Shown: positions 9,331 to 20,079 of the stretch, piece after piece | Numbering within the stretch: position 1 is the first letter of the stretch | Layout of the letters: each line of letters begins with the position of its first letter | Origin: Molanna angustata | Taxonomy: Eukaryota > Arthropoda > Insecta > Trichoptera > Molannidae | Direction of reading: 5' to 3' | Length of the DNA: 64,000 nucleotides | Assembly (NCBI GenBank): GCA_963576475.1 | Contig: OY754984.1 | Span: forward strand, 22,345,215-22,409,214 | Notes under the pieces: generated by a model | What the model saw: the letters and a program-made list of their open reading frames with translations, nothing else | The model's database searches: none | Told to the model about the DNA's origin: nothing | Program-made: the position numbers and the translations under genes

Positions 9331-11106
9331 CTGGCTTGATACATTGTCGATATGTTAAGAGAACAAAGTTCTCCTGAACAAATCGACAGTTGGATAACTC
9401 GAATGATACTCTTCTGGGCTATTTCAATGGGACTAAGTGCGGTTTTATACGTTCCTCCCCAAACTATGATGCCATAACATAGTATAGATTGAGCAACTGC
9501 ATAATAGATGAACTTAAGGTCATCTATTTTAAAAACATTGCGAATACGTAAAAATAGATAGATTAGTTTTCGAATTTTTATGGAACATTCCTCAATATGC
9601 TTTTTCCAATTTAAGTTATTGTCAACAACAACTCCTAGATACTTGATCTCGTTACATTTTTCCAGGGGGGTACATTGACAGAAATTTTTGTAGCAATTGT
9701 GAACTGTAATAGAATGTTGATCCAAAGGTTGTCCTCGTGTGTCAATACTGAAGGTCATAAATTTAGTTTTTTTTATATTAAGAGATAAGACACTGTTATC
9801 TAGCCATGATTTTACTATATTGACTCCCTTTTCTGCCAATACGTACGCTTTTTCCCATGTGTCACTATTGAAAAGTAGTGCAGTGTCATCTGCAAAAGTA
9901 ATAATTTTTCCTCCAATTTTAAGAAAACAGAGATCATTTATGTAAATTAAAAATAAAAGTGGTCCAAGGGTTGAGGAACGCCATAATTTATTTGCTTTAT
10001 GTCACTGGTTGTGGTTCCAATTTGTACAAACTGGGATCGTTTTTCAATATATTCTTTGAAGAATTTTAATTCTGTTCCATGAATTCCCACGTTTTCTAAC
10101 TTTTTTAATAAAAGTTTATGAGAAACCGTGTCAAAAGCTTTGGCTAAGTCTAAAAATATTGCTATGGTTTTTCTATTTCTATCAATGTTACTAGCAATAT
10201 CTTTGATTATTGACAGAAGAGCTTCGTCCGTACCCTTATTTTTTCTAAAACCATATTGATTTTCTGCAAGAATATTGAGCGTTTCTAGATGTTTTGTAAG
10301 TTGAAGGCTGACACATTTTTCAAATATTTTTGATAAAACACTCAAAATGGATATTGGCCTATAGTTGTTGGGATTTTTATGATCACCTCTTTTATAAAGT
10401 GGGATTACCCTAGCACATTTGAACGCCTCAGGAAACTCACCATGTGATAACAATTTAGAATATGAGTTAATGGTTCAGCGATTTGATTTTTTACTGATTT
10501 TATTATTTTGGCTTGTATTTTATCGTATCCCTTAGAATTATCTGTACGAATATCTTCAATATACTTAACGGTGTCATCTTTGGTTATGTTCATTAATTTA
10601 AACTTTGCGTGCGTATATTTTTTCCGTTCATAATTTTTAAGAATCTCTTGTTCAGTTTTCTGTGATTTAGAGAATAATTCAGTAGCTAGTTTATTACCTA
10701 TACCTGCAAAATTTTCATTCATACAGTCAGCAATTGGTTTATCTCCATGAATCAGAGAATCGCTTATAGCAATTGATTTAATAGTTGTTTTGTTTGAGTC
10801 ATTTACATTATTTAGTTCTTTCACTATCTTCCAGGCAGTTTTTGAAGAATGATCTTTTTGTAAAATTGATTTGTAATATTATTCTTTATGGTGTTTTATG
10901 ATTTTATTACATATATTTCTGTATTTAATATAATATTGATAGAAAGATTTATTATGAGGATATTTTTTAACCTCTAGATGTAATATATCTCTTTTTCTGA
11001 CACAACTTAGAATAGATTCATTCATCCATGGTTTAATAGGTAATAACTTGGGCTTTTTAGCTTTAATTTCTGTACTTTCTAACAAATGTTTTTCTAAGAT
11101 CAACAT
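9330..11106 (-). pseudogene. LINE reverse transcriptase, frameshifted
   Basis: Successive minus-strand frames make one protein: 11106-10879 (KPWMNESILSCVRKRDILH, the pre-RT region), 10824-10405 (NSKGYDKIQAKIIK), 10453-9947 (FPEAFKCARVIPLYKRGD, NYRPISILSVL, FLDLAKAFDTVSHK), a frameshift near 9950, then ITFADDTALLF (about 9860-9895) and 9839-9330 (KYLGVVVDNNLNWKKHI, YGIIVWGGTYK). RT motifs are all recognisable, but at least three frameshifts break it. No endonuclease is present. The VWGGTYK and IEIAQ pair is shared with the fragment at 30371. Confidence 0.85.
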
Positions 11107-11109
11107 ATA

Positions 11110-11340
11110 GTTTCATACAATTTAAAAGGCAGTATACACTACACAATAATCTACGGGGACTCAATAGTTTGATACTTTATCTCAAAAATACATACATACC
11201 ATCATCCTGTTTTCATATTCTGGGTAAGAAAAAAGACTGACCTCCATACTATCCTATCCTGACATACATACCTACATGTTTTATAAAGAAAACAAAATAT
11301 CTTAATCTCATGTGTTATATGTTACTAGTCTATACTACTT
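11110..11340 (-). repeat. Repeat X, 5' half of the split minus-strand copy
   Basis: Reverse complement of 8340-8625: ATAACACATGAGAT, ATTTTGTTTTC, ATGTAGGTATGTATGTC and GATAGGATAGTATGGA. It lacks about 85 bp present in the plus copy. Its outer edge also matches LINE coding sequence (LMCYM.LV), so the two X copies share the same LINE-X junction. Confidence 0.7.
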
Positions 11341-11399
11341 TTGGCCCTCTACAAGGAGGTCAGTTTTCGAATATTTTGAAAGTTACATATACGCATACA

Positions 11400-11572
11400 T
11401 TGTTTTTTTTTACCTGTTGGGAGTCAATGATATTTTTTGGACATTTTTTTAACATCTCAATACAGACGAAGTTGGACTATTATAGAAGAACTAGGAACTC
11501 AAGGCACTTGCAGGTTGTTCGACCTGTCATCGACCTGGTCGTAATCCCTGCATGTGCCTTGAGTTTGTAAGG
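11400..11572 (+). repeat. Y-type MITE fragment with M module
   Basis: TTAACATCTCAATACAGACG, then GAAGTTGGA, CAAGGCACTTGCAGG and CGACCTGTCATCG match the Y element at 18057-18450. A reversed M module (CTGTTGGGAGTCAATGATAT) lies just before it. The 3' part of Y is missing. Confidence 0.7.
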
Positions 11573-11993
11573 TTTTTGGTTGCTGTTATATGCCTGTTAA
11601 TTTAATTAATGTAAAGACGATAAACAATGATAATGACTTAACGTAATTATTAAATATGAATTAAAACGAGGGATACCACACCAAACAAAGCTTACTGAAT
11701 TTATACCTGCAATGTAAAAACATGAATACCTGGGGTATACAATAATTGAGGAATAAAAGAAATTAATTTACTTAAAGTTTTATTCCGTTAATTAGCTACT
11801 ACAATTTCTCCTTATATTTAGACGATTGACAATCTTCTAATAATGTATAGGTTTAAAAATACTCGTCGAAGGAATGATTGATGGGGATAACTGTAGAGGT
11901 CGCCCCAGAAACAACTATAATGACCAGATAATCGGTGACGTACGCTGTAGCAGTTACAAAGAGATGAAGAGACTAGCGGACGATATAGTTAGG
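11573..11993. other. Unassigned sequence with faint LINE remains
   Basis: AT-rich. Near 11870-11995 a short plus-strand stretch (GMIDGDNCRGRPRNNYNDQI-like) resembles the GRP..YNDQI tail motif of a LINE ORF2, too short to be sure. Confidence 0.35.
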
Positions 11994-12697
11994 TAAGGCG
12001 CGCATGGAAGCTAAAATTCATCGGCCGATTATTATCGGCCGATTAATTTATCGGCCGATAATAATCGGCCGATCGGTACTAGCGCGCATGGAAGCTTATA
12101 GAATCGTACGATTGGAAATAACACGGCGGTCAACATTCATATATTTAAAATACAATATGTATATTCATAAGTTTTAATATACATATGATTAGAAATATGG
12201 ATTTTTTTATTCATTAAGTGGAATATTTATTAAATTACCTATGTAACTATTAATCAATTAAGTAATAACTTACTCAATTCAGTTCTTTTATTATGATTTA
12301 GCTGTTCTCAACCAGTTATTAATATTTCGCTTAATTTTTAATCATACAACGAAGGACGTGCTTCAACATATATAATTAATTGTTCGGTATCAATATTTAT
12401 TTCATCCATGTTTTCTGACATTTCGTTTGACAACACTGACAACGTACTTCTCGATCTACTGCGCTCGGACGATTAAATTATCGGTGAGCATGTGCCATGC
12501 GCGCCCTCTCATACAACAGTATTGGATACAAAAAATCGGCCGATCGAGATCGGCCGATTTTTTTGTGTCTCGTCACAGATTTTAAAATCGGCCGATTCTG
12601 TTAGCTTTCATGCGCGCTCTTACATGTAATTCGTATGTTGTAGCTCACCGATAATTAATCGGCCGATGAAATTAGCTTCCATGCGCGCCTACCTTTA
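11994..12697. mobile_element. Non-autonomous TIR element packed with ATCGGCCGAT palindromes
   Basis: Both ends carry an inverted repeat of about 45 bp, read inward from each side as GGTA(A)GGCGCGCATGGAAGCTA, then TCATCGGCCGATTA. The 10-bp palindrome ATCGGCCGAT occurs eight times (four near 12020-12073, two near 12536-12560, then 12590 and 12658). GCGCGCATG or its complement occurs five times, so a second, inner pair of ends is nested in the first. No reading frame inside. The left flank is TTA and the right flank TTT. It looks like a MITE or foldback element with repeated subterminal protein-binding sites; the superfamily is unresolved. Confidence 0.75.
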
Positions 12698-12701
12698 ATT
12701 G

Positions 12702-13400
12702 TGTGGCAGACCACATCTCTAAATTTCTTTCGAGCGCACGCCTAGCGACGGCAAGTATATTCGTTTGTCGCTAGGCCGAGTTCATCGCCCGCAACTTCAA
12801 ACAAGTGACAATACTCTTCAACTGGGTATGACAGTTCAATGAAATCGTCTAGAAAGTTCGAGGACATTGAACTTGCTTCCCCCAGCGCAGCACTATTTAA
12901 GGGAGTCTACACCTCTACACATCGTCACTTCATTTCCGTATTTCATCCGTCACTTCACGTCGCCGTTACGACCACGCGACCACTGGTCGCTTCTCGACCA
13001 CGCCGTCTCGCCGACACTTCATCTCTCGACCCCGCGAGCACGATGGTACTTCACCATGCGAAGATTCGGACACTTCGAACACACCCACTAACTCGCTCAT
13101 TATACCTACTCCTCGTGAGAAAGTTCCTTTGTAAGTTATTACATCAATTGTAAATTTACTTTTAAGCAAACTATTAATTGTGATCAATATACTCATTGTA
13201 ACTTTTGACCATTCTTTCTTCTTCTCTCTCAACCACTGTCTTTGTGTTCTTATTTCAAATCATATCCACTTGGGATATAGCAACTCTCTTTATTGGTAAT
13301 CCCTCTGGTTACCACTTATATTTAATAGTAACCCCTCTGGTTACTAATCAGGTAAACTAAATAATTACTTTTGATTGGTTACCAAAGAGCTAAATTGGTG
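12702..13400 (+). mobile_element. Probable solo LTR or LTR-leader fragment
   Basis: Starts at TGTGGCAGACCACA directly after the TIR element. It is less AT-rich than the surroundings and contains a 9-bp-stem hairpin (CCTAGCGAC / GTCGCTAGG, about 12749-12781), a TATTTAAG box near 12895 and repeated GGTTACCA/GGTTACTA motifs (13308-13385). It ends at AAATTGGTGACCCTGAAAACG, which resembles the primer-binding leader (TTGGTGACCCCGACGTG) of Gypsy-type elements. No gag-pol follows; a LINE fragment begins at about 13490. An alternative is a host 5' region. Confidence 0.45.
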
Positions 13401-13489
13401 ACCCTGAAAACGTGAATATGAACACAATCGTTACCAAACAGCTAAACGTGGAAAGATCGAGTGTTTGGTGCAGACCGATCCTAGGAATG

Positions 13490-13630
13490 TGACCCAGAAG
13501 AAGAAGAAAGATACTCGGAGAATCGACGAAGGCCAGCGGCGAGTCGTTGAGCGATCTGATTGAGATGAGGGCAGCGACGTGGATGCTGGATTATTCCTTT
13601 GCTGATGGCGACTAGAGCTTGGAAAACGCA
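13490..13630 (+). pseudogene. Degraded LINE 3' end
   Basis: AGAAGAAGAAAG and then, with one frameshift, RRRPAASR and SDLIEMRAATWMLD resemble the GRP..RWSDDI..AG..WM motif seen intact at 6130-6190. Short and broken. Confidence 0.45.
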
Positions 13631-13634
13631 CTTA

Positions 13635-13705
13635 TCATTTTACGAATGTCAGATGAGCTGTCAAAGTTGACATTAATCGCGAAAATTTAAACATAATAAT
13701 TAACA
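13635..13705 (-). repeat. Dispersed repeat U
   Basis: Reverse complement of 55030-55100: AAAATTTTCGCG, TTAATGTCAA, TTTGACAGCTCAT. It has an internal near-palindrome TGTCAA..TTGACA. Confidence 0.6.
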
Positions 13706-14365
13706 AATAATGTTCAAAATCACAAAAGTAGATAAAAATATGTTGACATATATAATTTATATGAAATTATGATCAAATCGTTTGTCAATTACGAATACAT
13801 AATAAACATATTCCTAACCGCAAATGGCAAAGATGTTGAAAAAATTTTCAGCAGTAATCTACTTATTGTTGTCATTATAAAAATAATAAATAATTATGTA
13901 ATATTTGAAATCTCCTTTGAAATCGTCGCGAATTTATCCTCAGATAAATATAATTCGATAATGTTTATTTAAAGCCAGTGCTGAGGGAGAAAACCACTGC
14001 AAAAGTCATGTGCAACCGCCCCTTTGACAGTTGTGTCAAAATCCACCTTGCTTCGATTCACTTCACTGCTTTACTTTCACGCAGATATGTCTGTTGTCTG
14101 TCTGTCATGTGCACACATTCATTTTTGGAATCTTTCATGTAATAATAATTAATATCAAAACGTACCTACCTGGTAGACAGAGCAACAAAATGGTATAGAT
14201 TTTATACACATATAAAACAATATGGATCAATCGAAATCGTAGTATCAAATGTTTATTAATTATATGGGTCAAAATGACCCACATAGGGTCAATATGACCC
14301 AACCATTTTGAAAATAAATAAAATATTTTTTATATTTTTAAAACATACATATTACAATTTTATAT
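13706..14365. other. Unassigned AT-rich sequence
   Basis: No domain or shared repeat. A short GGGTCAATATGACCC-type palindrome lies near 14263-14300 (ATGGGTCAAAATGACCCA, then GGGTCAATATGACCC). Confidence 0.4.
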
Positions 14366-15650
14366 ATTTTTTTATTTATTTATTTATTTGTTTTCAACAT
14401 TATTTAATTTAAACAAGATCCCACTAACCATATATGGTTATCAGTGGGTTTCTATATCATATAATATAAATGCTTACTTAAACTAACCAACACTAAAAAG
14501 AATTGAATTTGGTTTTAACAATATAAAAATGTTATAAGAGATCCAACACAACACCAGAATAAAACAAAAAAAACATATAGAAAAAACCCAAAAATACAAT
14601 TGAGTAAGAACAAAAATAAAAGGGTTAAAAATAAATATGAAAAGAAGGAAAAAACATTATTCGTTAAAAATGATTTTTTTACAGGATATTTTGATTTTAT
14701 TAAACGAATTTAATCCAATTAAGTCTGAGGGCAAGCTGTTTAAAATTGTTGGTATTGAAGACTGCAGTGTTCTTTATAGTTATTTACTCTAGGTATATTA
14801 TAATTATCGGAAGTTACTTGTCTGGTTTTATACTTATATTATATATACTTATATTATACTATATAACACAATTGTTAGAAGTCAATTGGAGCATGCATCA
14901 GTCATCTGGAATCCACAATATAATATTTACATTAACAGTATAGAACGAATACAACAAATATTTTTGAAACATATGAAGTACAAATTTGGTAATAACTACA
15001 AACATGAATTGCAGACTTTACAGACAAGACGAAGGACCTCAGACTTAATGTACCTTTATGACATAATAAACTTCAATATTGACTGTACAGACCTTCTGAA
15101 AATTATTAACTTCAACATTCCAAACAGACGAACAAGACACACCTCAACGTTCTTTTTAGACAAAAAAACACTAATGCCGCTCAAAATTCGCCATTGTACC
15201 GATGCCTTACCACGTATAATAATTTGGAAAAGATCAGGTCCGTGGACATATTCTGTATGTCCAGGACTCTTTTCTGGAGCCACGTTAGACAGGAATAATA
15301 TTTTTTTTTTATTACTAGTAGTGAGTACAATGCACCATGAAATCAAAGGTGGGCTGATTAAGTTACAATTACTTATGTTGCTATTCTTATTTATTATATT
15401 TGTTTAAAAAAATATTATTGTACGTTGCCCATTTTTTCAAATAAAATAAAAAAAATAAAAAAAAATAAAATAAAAATTATGTTACTGGTGTTTTGTGTTC
15501 ATTTTTAAAATAATTTTGTAAAATAAATCTGTATTTTTAAATTTGCGTAGCTGTCATAATTTTGGTTTCCGCGAAAAATGCTTTTTCCTTCCCTTTTCAA
15601 ACAAATAGCTCTATTTTTGGATAACATACACTTATTAAACGTTTTTATAA
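14366..15650 (-). mobile_element. LINE copy, same family as 1951-4752, split by another LINE
   Basis: On the minus strand, 15650-15475 corresponds to about 4060-4225 of the plus LINE (PKNRAICLK, SFFAETKIMTA). 14840-14366 corresponds to about 4225-4715 and includes the hairpin CCCACTGATAACC / GGTTAGTGGG. The 14850-15470 segment between them is a different, plus-strand LINE. Both ends of ORF2 beyond this are missing. Confidence 0.8.
14886..15407 (+). pseudogene. LINE ORF2 C-terminal frame, nested insertion
   Basis: A 173-codon frame starts LEHASVIWNPQY (the first codon after the junction gives LEHA), the classic RT C-terminal box (LEYAS.VW.P), then RIQQIFLKHM. The last part after RRTRHTSTFFL loses similarity. 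It is followed by a TTGTACGTTGCCC motif and an AAATAAAATAAAA tail at about 15440-15473. It is a 5'-truncated LINE inserted in plus orientation into the minus-strand LINE, near an ACTTAT repeat. Confidence 0.8.
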
Positions 15651-16559
15651 TCTTTCTATTCGCATTAAGTATGTTTTAAATGTATGTTAAGTATGTTTTA
15701 AATGTATAAATAGTACATATCACAATCACATTCATACATAATCTATCTCGCATACATACACATATAATACCACATACACTCACATAATAATATATCCTAC
15801 ATTTGTTATTTATATGTAAAATCTATATTTGTTACTCTTATGTGGAAACATTTTATTGTAATACAATGAACATTATCATTTTTATTTTATCTTTATATAT
15901 TCTATTGTTTATTTTACTTCTATACTGTTTGTTTTCCAAGACGGAAATATAAAAAAAATAAAAAATGATTTATTTTAATATTTTTTACTGAAAATCTTTC
16001 TGCTGATTTCAAAACGTCTCAGAAGCTGTAAACTTAACACTGCAAGACGAAGAAGACATAAGAGAAAAAGATAAAGTTAAGGAAATAATTTATATTATAT
16101 ATGCATACGTACATATATAATAATAATTCATTCACATAAGAGTTATAAGCACCTTGTTCATAGCAGATTATTAACTCATCACAACTTTGTACTGGAATCC
16201 TTTGAAAATTAACGAAGTGAGTTTCATACCCCCACACTCCCCCACCTCCTCCCCCGTAGATCCCCCATGTGGAACTTAACCCCCCCTTCTCACAATTAAC
16301 TGAAAATTTGTCCCCCCCAAAAATCAGAATTCAAATCGGTTCCCTGCTTATATATTCCGACGCATCTGAGATTGACGTCGTCGTAAGAAGTATATATCTT
16401 TTGAGAGGTAGTTGTCAAAAGAGGAGATTTGACTAATTCGCATCGAATCATCAATTCGCAATTAAAATTTCTAGTTTTGAAATTTATGAGAATAGAAGAA
16501 TTCTCAGTAAAATATTAGATTTTAAAATCTGAGTTCTGGTTAAAATCTTTACTATCGAT
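15651..16559. other. Unassigned AT-rich sequence with pyrimidine runs
   Basis: A short tandem duplication TTAAGTATGTTTTAAATGTA lies near 15665-15705. C-rich runs lie at 16231-16315. No frame of interest. Confidence 0.4.
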
Positions 16560-17215
16560 TTTGTGGAATGGAATTATTTATTTATTTATTTCTTAAAAAT
16601 CCCCTTTTACAAGTATAATTATATCAGAAGTAGGTACAATATATATGTATATTTTTTTAAGCTTTTCGAGCACAAGGGCACAATAACGGGCTTTTTGCCA
16701 AATTTAATGGCAATATCTTCCAACCAACCATATTCATTTGGTGAAAAACTATTATATTTATGGTATGTACCAACATTTTTATGATTATAACATATAAAAC
16801 AAACAAAAGCAATAAAGAAAATCAAACATTTGTCGGCCTTCGTGGCTCAGTTGGTTATATATCTGACGGGTGAGCCAAAGGTCCCGGGTTCGATTCCCGG
16901 TGGAGACACAGTTTTTAATTGTGTTTTCAGTCTGGATCTGTGAGACGATTAATATCGTAAGTCTCCAGAATGTGGCAACTTGTTATTGGGTGCGTGTTAA
17001 ATTAATATTTGACATAGTACCTGTTAGTTGCTCGAGAAGCAATATTAAATAAATAAATAAATAAACATATAAAACAAAAAACATTAAGGAAACGGAGGAG
17101 ATAGGAGAGGGGGGGGGGCAAGGATATGATAAGGAGACAAATTTAGGTTTTATGTGTAAGGAAATGATTCCTTAGATTTCTTTTGAAAGCGGAAAGTGCT
17201 AATGAGTAATGATTA
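16560..17215 (-). mobile_element. CR1-like LINE 3' region, split by a SINE
   Basis: On the minus strand the end reads TTGGTTGGAAGATATTGCC, then a hairpin-type ATTAAATTTGGCAAAAAGCCC. The part beyond the SINE (17064-17215) matches 32220-32345, with AACATATAAAACAAAAAA, a G run and AAATGATTCCTTAGATT (the AATCTGAGGAATC coding motif of 6790). Only the very end of ORF2 plus the 3' UTR is present. Confidence 0.7.
16802..17063 (+). mobile_element. tRNA-derived SINE (family B), with target duplication
   Basis: The head CTTCGTGGCTCAGTTGG and B box CCCGGGTTCGATTCCCGG are very tRNA-like. The body holds TCTGTGAGACGATTAATAT and CTCCAGAATGTGGCAA, and the tail is TAAATAAATAAATAAA. AACATATAAAACAAA occurs at about 16787 and again at 17062, a 15-bp target duplication in the host LINE. 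Other copies are at 21680 and 29675. Confidence 0.85.
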
Positions 17216-17577
17216 TAAGTAGTAAATTATAGTTAGTTAGTTTTCGTTGGCCTTCTTCTCTCTCCGGTGTAAAACTTCTTCATCCGTGCGTGGTTTGCGT
17301 CACAAAACTAGTTTATCAACTATTATTAAATAAAAAAAATATTGATTTCGAAAACATTCTCAGCGCAAGTATTTCAACCAAAATAAATCGTTAAAGTAAA
17401 AAAAAGTGTTTTCATTAAAACTTTCTTTATCAAAATGCACTGATTGAAGTTTCTGAAACAAGAAGACCAGAAAAATTGGTATAAAAAATTAAAGCAGAAT
17501 TAAATTATTAATATTAATTCTTTTGTTTTATGTCATTCCTTTTACCGCTCTTTTTCATACATAAAATCTCTTTTCAC
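17216..17577. other. Unassigned AT-rich sequence
   Basis: No coding or repeat signal recognised. Confidence 0.4.
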
Positions 17578-18056
17578 ACATGTATCTCTTTATATAGAAT
17601 AAATTTATCTATTGACCCGGGATGCAATCTTGACCTTTAACAAAAGTGCAAATATTATCTTCATCTCTTTATATATGTAGAGTACATTAATCTATTGACC
17701 CGGGATGCAATCTTGACATTTAACAAAAGTGCAAATATTATCTTCATCTCTTTATATAGAGTACATTAATCTATTGACCCGGGATGCAATCTTGACATTT
17801 AACAAAAGTGCAAATATAATCTTCATCTCTTTATATAGAGTACATTAATCTATTGACCCGGGATGCAATCTTGACATTTAACAAAAGTGCAAATATTATC
17901 TTCATCTCTTTATATAGAGTACATTAATCTATTGACCCGGGATGCAATCTTGACCTTTAACAAAAGTGCAAATATTATCTTCATCTCTTTATATAGAGTA
18001 CATTAATTTATTGACCCGGGATGCAATCATGACATTTAACAAAAGTGCAAATATTA
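17578..18056. repeat. 79-bp satellite, left block (about 6 units)
   Basis: Units start CTTCATCTCTTTATATAGAG and include TCTATTGACCCGGGATGCAA and AACAAAAGTGCAAATATTAT. Starts at 17742, 17821, 17900 and 17979 give a 79-bp period. Units differ at few sites (GACCTTT or GACATTT; TCTTG or TCATG). Confidence 0.95.
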
Positions 18057-18450
18057 TTTTTTAACAGATTTTTAATTATCTCAATAGAGACGAAGTTGGA
18101 ATATTTATTGTAGGAGAACCGGGAAATCAAGGCACCTACAGGGCTTACGACCTGTCATCGGCTGGTTTACGTGATCACTTTATGCGCTTGCGCAACGTTC
18201 ACCAATTATGCCTTTTAATGAGATCCCTATCAATTCAATTTTGAAAGTTCTATATATTGTAATACTGAAATTCTTTTCGCTTGAAAATAAGGAATTTTTA
18301 CTACAGCCATCTATGGGTGAAATTATGAACAACAATCTTATTATTTTTTATTTATTTTTGTTGGAACGCCATCTATTGAGAGAATTGTTTTTTTTGTAAT
18401 TGTTAATTAATAAAATTCTCTATTGAGATAATTAAAAATCTGTTAAAAAA
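18057..18450 (+). mobile_element. Y-type MITE with 36-bp TIRs, flanked by TA
   Basis: Perfect terminal inverted repeats: TTTTTTAACAGATTTTTAAT... at the left and its complement at the right, continuing to TCTCAATAGAGA; TA lies on both sides. The core includes GAAGTTGGAATA, CAAGGCACCTACAGGG, TTACGACCTGTCATCGG, GATCACTTTATGCGC and GCGCAACGTTCACC. A 63-codon frame (18208) has no known domain. The conserved part ACAGG-GCTTACGA-CCTGT can fold. Partial copies: 11400, 31240, 43380, 53545, 57740 and 58335. TA flanks suggest Tc1/mariner-type mobilisation. Confidence 0.85.
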
Positions 18451-18525
18451 TATCTTTGACTCCCGACAGGGAAAAAAATCCAATGTTTGCGCATATGCAA
18501 TAATAAAAATATTCGATGAAAATAT
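18451..18525 (+). repeat. M module next to the MITE
   Basis: TTTGACTCCCGACAGGG, ATCCAATGTTTGCG.AT..GCAAT and AATATTCGAT. The same module lies beside Y ends at 11400 and 31500, next to Z at 31016 and 22430. Its centre TTGCGTATACGCAA is a perfect palindrome in the 31530 copy. Confidence 0.65.
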
Positions 18526-18897
18526 TATCTTCATCTCTTTATATAGAGTACATTAATCTATTGACCCGGGATGCAATCATGACATTTAACAAAAGTGCAA
18601 ATATTATCTTCATCTCTTTATATAGAGTACATTAATCTATTGACCCGGGATGCAATCTTGACCTTTAACAAAAATGCAAATATTATCTTCATCTCTTTAT
18701 ATAGAGTACATTAATCTATAACCCGGGATGCAATCTTGACCTTTAACAAAAGTGCAAATACTATCTTCATCTCTTTATATAGAGTACATTAATCTATTGA
18801 CCCGAGTTGCAATCGTGACCTTTCACAAAAGTGCAAATATTATCTTCATCTCATTATATATAGTACATTAATCTATTGACCCGAGTAGTAATCAGCC
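18526..18897. repeat. 79-bp satellite, right block (about 5 units)
   Basis: Same unit as 17578-18056, becoming more divergent towards the right edge (GACCCGAGTTGC, then GACCCGAGTAGT). Confidence 0.9.
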
Positions 18898-19059
18898 CTA
18901 ACTACGGCCGTAACATGTGCAAACTGGTATGACTAATGATTGAGAATTATTCGAAGTAATAATTTATGAATAATATGTCTTAGTCGGCTAACGTCGTTAA
19001 AAAACAAATAAAATTTTATAATTTAAAATAAATTGACTCCTAACTTATCCAATGGGATA

Positions 19060-19335
19060 AAAAGGGGGGTTAGATTAAGAATTTTCGAATTCTTAATTTT
19101 TTAACTGCCAAATATTTGAAAGTGATCCCAAACTCAGGAAATTTAAATTTGTTATTTTTATTTACAAATTAGTAAATGGACACATCGTTTTCATTAAATG
19201 GTATTGAATAACTATCAATAAAATAGTAAAATATTTCATGAAAATCCTGAATATTTTCCATTAAAAATTTGAATACATTGTGGAGTGACTTGTTGGCGAG
19301 GAGTTTAGCGTTTAGTCACAAGTTACTCGTTTCAA
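19060..19335 (+). repeat. Dispersed repeat W, 3' part
   Basis: CCAAATATTTGAAAGTGA, TCAGGAAATTTA, GGCATTGAA-like and TTGTGGAGTGACTTG..GAGGAGTTTAG align with 59860-60130. Confidence 0.7.
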
Positions 19336-20079
19336 AACATGACAGACTTATTGCACTTAAGTTTCAACCAGTCAACCTTACCACAAGAGATCTTACTCGT
19401 GTGGGGATATTTACATTATTATTCTTTTTTTTGAGACCTCATGGCCTGTCAAACTTCTGCGTCAGCTTTTCCAGATGCCAGTTGGCCTTCTATCTTTCGT
19501 GAGGACGTCATTGAGGTCTGCTTTCGTGGTGAACTTCACTTTGACGTTTTTTGTATCTGTCGTTCTCGACACTTTCTTCGACAAACGATTAAAAATTATT
19601 AATTTGTATTAAAATAAACATTGGATATTATTACGGTTCTGATATAGTCGTGTGTCCCCTAACCCATTATCTCCGCGGAAAACTAACTTATTAGTAGACG
19701 ATAAAACTTTCCATGAACGTATAACTTATCAAAATATCTCGCATACTAATTCTCAGCTGTTTTGCATGTCTATCAAAAGAGTATCGTCATTGGGTGGGGT
19801 GGAGGGGCTGGTGCTCAGGTAGGGGGTAGAAGTAAGGGTGGGACAGGGGGGTGAACCGCACTCAAAGTCCTCACCTTGTACAAAATATGAAACTCTAGCT
19901 TCTACTATCTATGTATTACTTTCTTAATTTATGCATCTAACTTAATTTATTTATATTTAGATGTTGAAATCATTATTAATATAAAGTGTTGTATTTATTT
20001 TTTTTTATTTATTTATTAAATGACATGTGTTCGTCTTTTTAGGATTGCGAAATATAATCCAGAGTAGATACTGTCCGCC
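19336..20079. other. Unassigned sequence
   Basis: A 77-codon frame at 19269-19502 overlaps repeat W and has no domain. A G-rich stretch lies at 19790-19850. No support for a gene. Confidence 0.4.

Larger units (their letters stand above)
7633..11109 (-). mobile_element. Minus-strand LINE, 5' truncated, interrupted by repeat X
   Basis: On the minus strand it starts at about 11109 inside the ORF2 region before the RT, runs through a frameshifted RT, is interrupted by X (8396-9330), resumes with the ORF2 C-terminus (8395-7955) and ends in a 3' UTR (7954-7633) with an AAATAAATAAAA tail. It separates the two halves of an older X copy, so it inserted into X; about 350 bp of that X copy are missing. 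Confidence 0.75.

Noticed and set aside
12839..13232. Overlapping frames of 74-104 codons on both strands
   Set aside because: Open on both strands because of base composition; no domain and no repeat of codon-type conservation.
16835..16910. Functional tRNA gene
   Set aside because: The tRNA-like head continues into a conserved SINE body with an A-rich tail and target duplication, and similar copies recur; the same applies to the heads at 240-303, 1822, 28395, 29830, 5130 and 58152.
18208..18399. 63-codon gene inside the Y element
   Set aside because: AT-rich, no domain, not conserved as a frame in other Y copies.
17578..18897. CRISPR array
   Set aside because: Units are contiguous 79-bp satellites with no unique spacers; the genome is eukaryotic.
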